A DNA stretch of 64,000 nucleotides from JAOPZW01 sp963807305. Its GTDB lineage: Bacteria; Actinomycetota; Thermoleophilia; Solirubrobacterales; Solirubrobacteraceae. Position 1 is the first letter of the stretch; each line of letters opens with the position of its first letter. Below are positions 1 through 7,052 of the stretch, one piece after another. The DNA lies in assembly GCA_963807305.1 (NCBI GenBank), contig CAWEBN010000011.1, positions 124,001 to 188,000 of the forward strand, in the 5' to 3' direction. The translations under genes and the position numbers were made by a program. The notes under the pieces were generated by a model. It searched no databases and was not told where the DNA came from. It was given only the letters and a program-made list of their open reading frames with translations.

Positions 1-24
1 GGCCTCGGGCGGCTGCACGCGCTG

Positions 25-768
25 CTACGCGCTGACGCCCTCTAGCCAGGGCCGCAGCAGCTCAGCGGTGGCGTCGGGGCGCTCGAGGGCGATGAGGTGC
101 CCGGCGTCCTTGATGACGGCGCGCTCGGCGCCGTCGATCTCGGCCGCGAAGTGATCGGCGATCCGGGCGAAGTCGGGCATCGGGTCCTTGGCGCCCGAGA
201 CGACGAGGGTCGGCACCTTGATGGCTGCCAGGTCGACCGGCAGGGGGAGCTCCTGCGCCTCGACGCCCTGCTGGAGCGCGAAGGCGTCGCGGGTCATCTC
301 CTCGACGAGGTCGCGCACCCCGGGGCGGGGCTTCCAGACGCGCAGGCCGAGCGCCACCGCGGCCTCGATGTCGTCGGCGGCAAGCAGCGCGTCCTCCTTC
401 TCGCGGAACGAGACGATCTGCGGCGACCACTCCGAGTCGTCGCGGTCGCGGTCGGTCGACGCCAGCAGGGCCAGCGCGGCGACGCGCTCGGGCGCCTTGG
501 TCGCCAGCTGCAGCGCGATCCAGCCGCCCAACGAGGAGCCCACGAGGGCGGCGCGCCCGATCCGCAGGTCGTCGAACATGCCCAGGAGGTCGTCGGCGTG
601 GGAGTACTCGCCCGGCGGCAGCGGCGTGCTCCCATGGCCGCGGAGGTCGGGGATGTGCAGGCGCATGCCGTCGATGCGCTCGGCCACGGGGTGCCACATG
701 CGTCCGTCGACCCCGCCCGCGTGGATGAACACGACGCGCGGCGTGCGGCGGCTGCGCCAGAGCCTCAT
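25..768 (-). CDS. alpha/beta hydrolase
   Basis: A 247-residue protein with the alpha/beta hydrolase fold. An HAGG oxyanion stretch lies near residue 16, the nucleophile elbow GSSLGG places Ser79 as nucleophile, and the last third carries SGAKDPMPD (acid) and DAGHLIALERP (His). I see no signal peptide or membrane segment, so it is probably cytoplasmic; the substrate is unknown. The ATG at 766-768 is chosen because it overlaps the rlmN stop as ATGA, which implies translational coupling. The reading frame stays open far upstream, but that part is antisense-like shadow of rlmN. The fold is clear; the specific function is not. Confidence 0.85.
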   Translation of the reverse strand: MRLWRSRRTPRVVFIHAGGVDGRMWHPVAERIDGMRLHIPDLRGHGSTPLPPGEYSHADDLLGMFDDLRIGRAALVGSSLGGWIALQLATKAPERVAALALLASTDRDRDDSEWSPQIVSFREKEDALLAADDIEAAVALGLRVWKPRPGVRDLVEEMTRDAFALQQGVEAQELPLPVDLAAIKVPTLVVSGAKDPMPDFARIADHFAAEIDGAERAVIKDAGHLIALERPDATAELLRPWLEGVSA

Positions 769-1742
769 GCCTTCGCCGCCAGCTGGCCGCACGCCGCGTC
801 GATGTCGCGCCCGCGCGTGAGGCGCACGGTCGCGCCGATCCCGTGCTCCTCCAGGACGGCCTGGAAGGCGGCGATCGCCTCGCGGCTGGAGCCGTCGTAC
901 ATCCCGGTCGGGTTGTACGGGATGAGGTTGACCTTGAACATCTTGGGATCGAGTGCGCGGGCGAGCTGAACGGCCTGCTCGTAGCGGTCGTTGACGCCGC
1001 CGAGCATCACATACTCGACGAAGACCATCCGGCGCTTGGCCTCGTAGAAGCGCCGGCACGCGGCCAGCACGTCGGCCAGCGGATAGCGGTCGTTGACCGG
1101 CATGATCTCCGAGCGCAGCGCGTCGTCGGCGGCGTGGACGGAGAGCGCCAGGCGGATCGGCATCGGCTGCGCCGCGAGCGCGTCGATGCCGGGGATCCAG
1201 CCCACGGTCGAGATCGCGGTGCGGCGGTGCGTGATGCCCAGGTCGGGCAGGCGCTCGCAGGCGGCGAGCACGTTGTCGAGGTTCATCATCGGCTCGCCCA
1301 TGCCCATGAACACCGCGTGGTCGACGTCGTCCATGCGCCGGAAGTGCAGCGCCTGGTCGAGGATCTCGCTCGCGGTGAGGTTGCGCCCGAACTTCATCTG
1401 GCCGGTCGCGCAGAAGCTGCAGGTCAGCGGGCAGCCCGACTGCGAGGACAGGCACAGCGAGCGGCGGTCGTCGCGGTAGCGCATGAGCACGGCCTCGACC
1501 GGGCGGCCGTCGTGGGTGCGAAACAGCGCCTTGACCGTGCCGTCGCGCGCGTGCGCCTCGTCCTCGAGGGTCAGCGAGGAGAACGGGACCTCGGCCGCCA
1601 GGCGCCCGCGCAGCGCGACCGGCAGGTTGGTCATCGCGTCGTAGCCCCCGGCGCCGCGGGCCGTCCACGCCCAGACCTGGGCGGCGCGGAAGCGCGGCTC
1701 GCCTTCGGCGCGAAGGCGCTCTGACAGCAGCTGGAGATCCAT
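765..1742 (-). CDS. rlmN: dual-specificity 23S rRNA/tRNA adenine C2-methyltransferase RlmN
   Basis: A 325-residue radical-SAM enzyme that methylates C2 of A2503 in 23S rRNA and of adenine 37 in some tRNAs. The CxxxCxxC cluster motif is Cys104, Cys108 and Cys111 (GCPLTCSFCATGQ). The C-terminal signature RGRDIDAACGQL holds Cys318, the family's acceptor for the methyl group. GMGEPMMN is also present. Its length is slightly short for the family. The start at MDLQLL is preferred over longer in-frame extensions, which overlap the divergent glycosyltransferase. It is first in a two-gene unit with the hydrolase downstream. Confidence 0.95.
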   Translation of the reverse strand: MDLQLLSERLRAEGEPRFRAAQVWAWTARGAGGYDAMTNLPVALRGRLAAEVPFSSLTLEDEAHARDGTVKALFRTHDGRPVEAVLMRYRDDRRSLCLSSQSGCPLTCSFCATGQMKFGRNLTASEILDQALHFRRMDDVDHAVFMGMGEPMMNLDNVLAACERLPDLGITHRRTAISTVGWIPGIDALAAQPMPIRLALSVHAADDALRSEIMPVNDRYPLADVLAACRRFYEAKRRMVFVEYVMLGGVNDRYEQAVQLARALDPKMFKVNLIPYNPTGMYDGSSREAIAAFQAVLEEHGIGATVRLTRGRDIDAACGQLAAKA

Positions 1743-1818
1743 CGCGGACACGGTAGCGGCGCGCGCAGTGTGCGCGACGTCACGGGAAGCAGCCTCGACT
1801 GTGGCCGTCAGATCCACC

Positions 1819-2997
1819 ATGCGCGTTCTCATGACGACCAAGGCCGGGGCCGGCCACTTCGGCCCGCTGATCCCGTTCGCCCGCGCCTTCCAGCGCGCCG
1901 GCGCCGACATCCTCATCGCCGCTCCGCGCGAGGCCGCCCCGATGGTCCGGGCCGAGGGCCTGCCGCTGTGGGCCGTCGACGACCCGCCGGCGGCGGAGCG
2001 CGACGCGATCTTCGCCGAGGTGCGCGGCAAGCAGACCGACGGCCTCGTCGCCAAGCGCGTCGTCGGCGACATCTTCGCCCGCATCGACGCCTTGGCGGCC
2101 TTCCCGGGGATCCTCGCCGCCTGCCGGGCGTGGTCGCCCGACGTCATCGTCAGCGAGACGACGGAGTTCGCCGGGCCGCTGGTCGCCGAGCTCGCGGGGC
2201 TGCCGTCCGCGTGCATCGGCCTCTCCCAGCAGGGCAAGGAGGAGTACATGCTCCCCCTGATCACCGACGCGATCGACGACCTGCGCGCGCGGGTCGGCCT
2301 CCCGCCCGATCCCGGCGCCGCCCGCCTGCTGCGCAGGCCGTACTTCACGCTCTTCCCCGCGGCGCTCGAGGACCCGGCCACGCCGACGCGGCTCGCGTCG
2401 CACCGCTTCCGCGAGACGCGCCCGACGGTGCGCCGGCACGCGCTCTACGGGGGCTCAGCGGACGATCGCCCGCTCGTCTACGCGACGTTCGGCTCGGTCG
2501 TCCCGCAGTCGGACTTCTACCCCTCGATCTACCGCGCCGCCATCGATGCCCTGGCCCCGCTGCCGCTGCGGCTGCTCGTCACCGTGGGGCGCAACCGCGA
2601 CCCGGCCGACCTCGGGCCACTGCCGCCCAACGTGCGCGTCGAGCGCTGGGTGCCGCAGGCCGACCTCATGCCCCACGTCGCGGCCATGCTCTGCCACGGC
2701 GGCTCGGGCACCGTGACGATGGGCCTGGCCGGTGGCGTGCCGATGGCCGTGCTGCCGCTCTTCGCCGACCAGCCGTGGAACGCCGAGCGCGTCGCCGCGG
2801 TGGGCGCGGGTATCGCGCTCGGGCCCGATCCCGGGGAGGCGATCGCAGGAATGCGCGAGGCGATCGTGCGGCTCACCGGCGATCCGGCCTATCGCGCCAA
2901 CGCCCAGCGGATCGCCGCCGAGATGCGCGCCCTGCCGCCGGTCGACGCGGCGGTCGGCATCGTCCGCGGCATGGTCGTCGACGCGCTCGCCGCATGA
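1819..2997 (+). CDS. GT1-family glycosyltransferase (UGT/YjiC-like)
   Basis: A 392-residue protein starting MRVLMTTKAGAGHFGPL, the N-terminal acceptor domain with the glycine/histidine loop of the GT1 (GT-B fold) family. The C-terminal nucleotide-sugar motif reads CHGGSGTVTMGLAGGVP and is followed by FADQPWNAERV, the usual donor-binding stretch. Such enzymes move a sugar from a nucleotide donor to a small hydrophobic acceptor such as a macrolide, a carotenoid or a drug. The ATG at 1819 begins exactly at the conserved first strand, so 17 upstream in-frame codons are left out. It is divergent from rlmN. The acceptor cannot be predicted. Confidence 0.88.
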   Translation: MRVLMTTKAGAGHFGPLIPFARAFQRAGADILIAAPREAAPMVRAEGLPLWAVDDPPAAERDAIFAEVRGKQTDGLVAKRVVGDIFARIDALAAFPGILAACRAWSPDVIVSETTEFAGPLVAELAGLPSACIGLSQQGKEEYMLPLITDAIDDLRARVGLPPDPGAARLLRRPYFTLFPAALEDPATPTRLASHRFRETRPTVRRHALYGGSADDRPLVYATFGSVVPQSDFYPSIYRAAIDALAPLPLRLLVTVGRNRDPADLGPLPPNVRVERWVPQADLMPHVAAMLCHGGSGTVTMGLAGGVPMAVLPLFADQPWNAERVAAVGAGIALGPDPGEAIAGMREAIVRLTGDPAYRANAQRIAAEMRALPPVDAAVGIVRGMVVDALAA

Positions 2998-3037
2998 GGC
3001 GAGCCGCGCCGCCCGCATGAACTAGCGTCACGGGGCC

Positions 3038-3751
3038 ATGCGCCTCGCCAAGCACCTGGCCCACGCGGGCGTCGCGTCGCGGCGCGCCTCGGAGGCCCTC
3101 GTCGTCGACGGGCGGGTGACCGTCGACGGCGACGTGGTCACCGATCCCGCGCGCGGCGTCAGCGGGGAGGAGGCGATCGCGGTCGACGGCGAGCTCGTCC
3201 GCGCCCCGGGCGCCCGCGTGGTCTATGCGCTGCACAAGCCGCCCGGCGTGGTGTCGACGGCGGCCGACACGCACGGGCGGCGCACGGTGGTCGACCTCGT
3301 CCCGTCGGGCCAGCGCCTGTACCCGGTCGGCCGCCTCGACGCCGACACGACGGGGCTGATCCTGCTCACCAACGACGGCGACCTTGCGTACGCGCTCACC
3401 CATCCTCGCTTCGAGGTGCCGCGGACCTATAAGGCTCGAGTCGAGGGGCGCCCGAGCGAGCGCGCCCTGCGCACGCTGCGCGAGGGCGTCGAGCTCGAGG
3501 ACGGCCGCACAGCACCGGCCCACGTGCGCCTGCTCGGCCCGCACGAGCTCGAGCTGACGATCCACGAGGGCCGCAAGCGCCAGGTACGGCGGATGTGCGA
3601 GGCGGTCGGCCACCGGGTGGTGGACCTACGCCGCGTCGCCTTCGGATCGCTGCGCCTGGGCGACCTCGCCGCCGGCCGCCATCGCCGGCTGACGGCCGCG
3701 GAGGTCGAGCGCCTGCGCAAGGACGCGCGCAGTCCGCACGCGCGGGCGTAG
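3038..3751 (+). CDS. rluB: RsuA/RluB-family pseudouridine synthase
   Basis: A 237-residue rRNA pseudouridine synthase. Residues 1-50 form an S4 RNA-binding domain (KHLAHAGVASRRASE). The catalytic signature GRLDADTTGLILLTNDG places Asp101 as the nucleophile, and EGRKRQVRRM is the conserved C-terminal motif. In actinobacteria the single member of this group is usually annotated RluB, acting on 23S rRNA, but RsuA or RluE specificity cannot be excluded by eye. Its stop codon lies exactly where the convergent PEBP remnant loses homology. Confidence 0.9.
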   Translation: MRLAKHLAHAGVASRRASEALVVDGRVTVDGDVVTDPARGVSGEEAIAVDGELVRAPGARVVYALHKPPGVVSTAADTHGRRTVVDLVPSGQRLYPVGRLDADTTGLILLTNDGDLAYALTHPRFEVPRTYKARVEGRPSERALRTLREGVELEDGRTAPAHVRLLGPHELELTIHEGRKRQVRRMCEAVGHRVVDLRRVAFGSLRLGDLAAGRHRRLTAAEVERLRKDARSPHARA

Positions 3752-4075
3752 TCGGCCGGTGCGCAGCCCGGTGGCGTCGAGCGCGCGCGTGTCGGGCGCC
3801 AGGGCGTAGGCGGTCCAGTGCACGAATCCGCCCGCGTCGGGGTCGACGACCACGAGCGCCGGCTCGGCCGCCCCGGCGGGCACTCCGGCGAAACGCAGCG
3901 CCGGCCGCGCCTTCTCGCCGTCGCACGAGAAGCGCGCCGGGATCGCCCCGTTGGCCGGGAAGTCCGGGCTCGTGACCGTGAGCTGCCGGGGCGCCGACGG
4001 GGGCGGGGATTGCAGCTTCTCGCCCCCGCCGCAGCCGGCGAGACACGCGAGGAGCGCGACGGCCACGCGGCGCAT
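3626..4075 (-). pseudogene. truncated PEBP/YbhB-family lipoprotein
   Basis: The N-terminus is an intact lipoprotein signal with lipobox LAGC (MRRVAVALLACLAGC). About 90 residues of phosphatidylethanolamine-binding-protein homology follow: SPDFPANGAIPARFSCDG, then LVVVDPDAGGFVHWTAY. Homology stops after ALDATGLRTG, where the family normally continues with a GYGGPCPP-type segment and about 60 more residues. From that point the frame is antisense to the 3' end of the pseudouridine synthase gene and encodes arginine-rich filler to 3626. The missing ligand-pocket half suggests a remnant. An alternative start lies 9 bases upstream at 4084. Confidence 0.7.
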
Positions 4076-4096
4076 GACTGGCATGATGGCGCCCCG

Positions 4097-4462
4097 ATGC
4101 GCCTCTTCGCCCTGCGCGGTGCCACCACCGTCGACATCAACGAGTCGCCCGCGATCCTCGACGGAACCGAGGAGCTGATGCGCGAGATCATGGCCCGCAA
4201 CGAGATCGGGCCCGACGACGTCGTCAGCTGCATCTTCACCCTGACCGACGACCTCGACGCCGACTTCCCGGCCGTCGCGGCCCGACGCCTGGGCTTCGAC
4301 CGCGTGCCGCTGCTGTGCGCGCGCGAGGTCCCGGTGCCGGGCGCGCTGGGGCACGTCATCCGCGTGCTCATCCACTACTACGCCGACGAGTCCCATCGCG
4401 CGACGCACGTCTACCTCGGGGGGGCCCGCGTGCTGCGGACCGACCTCGAATCGGCACAATAG
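4097..4462 (+). CDS. aroH: monofunctional AroH-type chorismate mutase
   Basis: A 121-residue protein of the Bacillus AroH fold, converting chorismate to prephenate for Phe and Tyr synthesis. Residues matching the known active site are visible: Arg7 in FALRGATT, Cys74 and Glu77 in LLCAREVPVPGALGHVIR, Arg89, and Tyr106 in HVYLGGA. The length is normal for the family. The aminotransferase gene begins 5 bases after its stop, implying one operon. It starts 21 bases from the divergent lipoprotein remnant. Confidence 0.93.
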   Translation: MRLFALRGATTVDINESPAILDGTEELMREIMARNEIGPDDVVSCIFTLTDDLDADFPAVAARRLGFDRVPLLCAREVPVPGALGHVIRVLIHYYADESHRATHVYLGGARVLRTDLESAQ

Positions 4463-4466
4463 GCCC

Positions 4467-5564
4467 ATGGCCCTGGAGTTCTCAGAGCGCGTGCGGCGCA
4501 TCCCCGTCTACCCGGCAGCGGGCGCCTACGCCCTGCCCGAGGACGTCGCGCTGCTCGCATCCAACGAGTCGCCCTACCCGCCGATCCCCGCCGTGGTCGA
4601 CGCGGTCAGCGCCGTCCTCGGCGGCCTGAACCGCTATCCGGACCCCACCAACGCCAAGCTGCGCGGGGCGCTCAGCGACCGCTACGGGATCCCGGCGCCC
4701 CACATCGCCATCGGCAACGGCTCGTGCGACATCCTGCTCGCGGCCGGCGAGGCGCTGCTCGAGCCCGGCGCCGAGCTCGTCTACGCATGGCCGTCGTTCA
4801 GCGTCTATCCGCACCTCGCGGCCGCCTCGGGCGCCACTGCCATCACCGTGGCGCTCAACGACCGCGACGAGCACGACCTCGACGCGATGGCGCGCGAGAT
4901 CACCATGGCCACGCGGCTGGTCATCGTCTGCAACCCGAACAACCCGACGTCGACCGCGCTGCCGGCGGATGCCATAGCGGCCTTCATCGAGCAGGTCCCG
5001 CGCCACGTCTGCGTGATCGTCGACGAGGCCTACTGCGAGTTCAGCACGCTCGACGATCCGGACACCACGCTCGACCTCCTCAAGCGCCATCGCAACGTCG
5101 TGCTGCTGCGGACCTTCTCGAAGGTCTACGGCCTGTGCGGGCTGCGCGTCGGCTTCGGGCTGTGCGGCTCGGACGAGTTCGTCACCGCCGTCAACCAGGT
5201 CCGCCAGCCCTTCTTCTGCAACGCGGCGGCCCAGGCCGCGGCGATCGAGGCGCTGCGCCACCAGGACGAGGTCAACGCCCGCGTCGAGCGCACGATCGTG
5301 GCCCGCGTCGAGGTCGAGGACGGCCTGCGCGAGCTGGGCATCGAGCCGGCCGAGTCGCAGGCCAACTTCTGCTGGTTGCACCTCCCGGTGCCCGACGGCG
5401 AGGAGCCCGCCGACGTCGAGGCCCGCGTCGTGGCCGGGCTCGGCGAGCGCGGCGTGCTCGTCCGGGCCGGGAACGCCCTCGGCCGGGCCGGGGCGCTGCG
5501 CGTGACCTACGGCACGCCGGGCCAGAACGCGCGCTTCCTGCGCGAGCTGGGCGCCCTGCTGTAG
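4467..5564 (+). CDS. HisC-family PLP aminotransferase (histidinol-phosphate or aromatic)
   Basis: A 365-residue fold-type I aminotransferase. Landmarks are LLASNESPYPP near residue 30, the CNPNNPTS motif, DEAYCEF, and the PLP lysine in RTFSKVYGLCGLRVGFG. HisC relatives act on histidinol phosphate, and several actinobacterial ones act on phenylpyruvate or hydroxyphenylpyruvate. The gene follows the chorismate mutase gene almost directly, which favours an aromatic role, that is, transamination after prephenate. No other histidine genes are in the window. The family is certain; the substrate is not. Confidence 0.88.
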   Translation: MALEFSERVRRIPVYPAAGAYALPEDVALLASNESPYPPIPAVVDAVSAVLGGLNRYPDPTNAKLRGALSDRYGIPAPHIAIGNGSCDILLAAGEALLEPGAELVYAWPSFSVYPHLAAASGATAITVALNDRDEHDLDAMAREITMATRLVIVCNPNNPTSTALPADAIAAFIEQVPRHVCVIVDEAYCEFSTLDDPDTTLDLLKRHRNVVLLRTFSKVYGLCGLRVGFGLCGSDEFVTAVNQVRQPFFCNAAAQAAAIEALRHQDEVNARVERTIVARVEVEDGLRELGIEPAESQANFCWLHLPVPDGEEPADVEARVVAGLGERGVLVRAGNALGRAGALRVTYGTPGQNARFLRELGALL

Positions 5565-5575
5565 GCGCGAGGAGC

Positions 5576-5601
5576 GCGGGCAGGCTCGCGGTTCTGCCCG
5601 C
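5576..5601 (+). terminator. hairpin after the aminotransferase gene
   Basis: A perfect 8-bp inverted repeat, GCGGGCAG and CTGCCCGC, encloses a 10-base loop and begins 11 bases after the aminotransferase stop. No T-run follows, as is common in high-GC actinobacterial terminators. A weaker GCGGC/GCCGC hairpin lies at 5624-5639. Nothing else is evident in the gap to 5738. Confidence 0.5.
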
Positions 5602-5738
5602 GGAGGCCGCGGCCATGGGCTGAGCGGCGAGAGAGCCGCCAAGGGTGGCCAACCGTACGCGTCGGCATCGTCTTCTCCCCGCCGCGAACACCGGCAGGCT
5701 CCCTGTGGGCGGCGACCGCGCGCTGGGACGGTCATGCG

Positions 5739-7052
5739 ATGACGACGACCACGATGACCGAGCGCTCCGCGCGGCGCTCCCGACGGCCGACCCGAGTGGG
5801 GCGCCGCGCGCCGCAGACGGCCGTCTTCACTGCTGCGATCGCCGTCGCCGTGATCCACGTGCTCGACGACGCCTTCGTGCACCGCGAGCCCGGTGTGGGC
5901 CCCGGCCAGCACCTGCTCGCCGCGGTGGTCTCCCTGGTCCTCGGCCTCGGCGCGGTCTACGCCTTCCCGCACCTGCGTCCGGCGGCACGCTCCGCGCTCG
6001 CGGTCTTCTTCGGTGCCCTCGCGATCGTCGACGGCGCGATGCACGCCAGGCACATCGCTGCAGAATCGGCGGCCACGAGTGACGTCACGGGCGTCCTTGC
6101 CCTGGCTGCCGGCGTCGTGCTCGTCGGCCTGGGCGCCGCCATCCTCTGGCTACACCGCGGCGAGGGCGACGTCAGCGGCCGCCGCCGCTGGGCCTACCGC
6201 ATCGCCGCCGTCCCCGCCGGGCTGTTGCTCGCCCTCTTCACGATCGTGCCCATCGCCACCGCGATCACCGAGACCCACAAGTATCGCGAGCACGTCGGCG
6301 CCCCGCCGAGCGCTGACTACCGCGAGGTCGCCTTCGACGCCAGCGACGGCGTCCACCTGTCGGGCTGGTATCGCCCCACACGCAACGGAGCGACGCTGCT
6401 CGTCATCCACGGCGGCGGGGGCAACCGGACCGGCGCCGTCGCCCACGCCAAGCTGCTGGCCCGCCACGGCTACGGCGTCCTGCTCTACGACGCCCGCGGC
6501 CGGGGCAGGAGCGAGGGCCAGCAGAACGCGTTCGGCTGGGGCTGGACCAAGGACATCGCCGGGGCGATCGCCTTCCTGAAGCGCCGCCCGGAGGTCGACC
6601 CCGCACGCATCGGCGGCCTCGGCCTCTCGACCGGCGCCGACGCGCTGATCCAGGCCGCCGGCCTGGGGGTGGACCTCCACGCCGTGGTCGCGGACGGCGC
6701 AGCCGCCGAGTCCTTCGAGGACTGGCGGCGCCTGCAGGGCATCACGGCGCTGACGCCCATGTTCGCCGCCGAGTTCGCGACCGTCCGGATCACCTCGGGC
6801 GCGAAGTCCGGTCCGCCGATGGAGGACATGATCAAGCGCATCTCACGCCCGCTGCTGCTCGTCTCGGCGGGCCGTCAGCAGGAGTACGACTTCAACGTGA
6901 AGTACGACCGCGACGCCGGCGATCGCCCCGTCGAGCACTGGAACATCCCCGCCGCAGGCCACACCGGCGCGATCCGCGACGCGGCGCCCGCCTACGAGCG
7001 CCGCGTGACGGCCTTCTTCGACGCCGCGCTGAACGGCGGCAGCGGTCGCTAG
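5739..7052 (+). CDS. membrane-anchored alpha/beta hydrolase
   Basis: A 437-residue protein in two parts. Residues about 25-175 hold four hydrophobic segments (for example VFTAAIAVAVIHVL, LLAAVVSLVLGLGAVYAF and GVVLVGLGAAILWL). Residues about 190-430 form an alpha/beta hydrolase domain with the LLVIHGGGGNRTG oxyanion loop, the nucleophile elbow GLSTGAD, an acid candidate in the SAGRQQEYDF region, and a terminal His in AAGHTGAI. The hydrolase domain resembles serine esterases/peptidases of the YqkD type. Its stop overlaps the convergent LuxR gene by the palindrome CTAG. The substrate is unknown. Confidence 0.8.
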   Translation: MTTTTMTERSARRSRRPTRVGRRAPQTAVFTAAIAVAVIHVLDDAFVHREPGVGPGQHLLAAVVSLVLGLGAVYAFPHLRPAARSALAVFFGALAIVDGAMHARHIAAESAATSDVTGVLALAAGVVLVGLGAAILWLHRGEGDVSGRRRWAYRIAAVPAGLLLALFTIVPIATAITETHKYREHVGAPPSADYREVAFDASDGVHLSGWYRPTRNGATLLVIHGGGGNRTGAVAHAKLLARHGYGVLLYDARGRGRSEGQQNAFGWGWTKDIAGAIAFLKRRPEVDPARIGGLGLSTGADALIQAAGLGVDLHAVVADGAAAESFEDWRRLQGITALTPMFAAEFATVRITSGAKSGPPMEDMIKRISRPLLLVSAGRQQEYDFNVKYDRDAGDRPVEHWNIPAAGHTGAIRDAAPAYERRVTAFFDAALNGGSGR

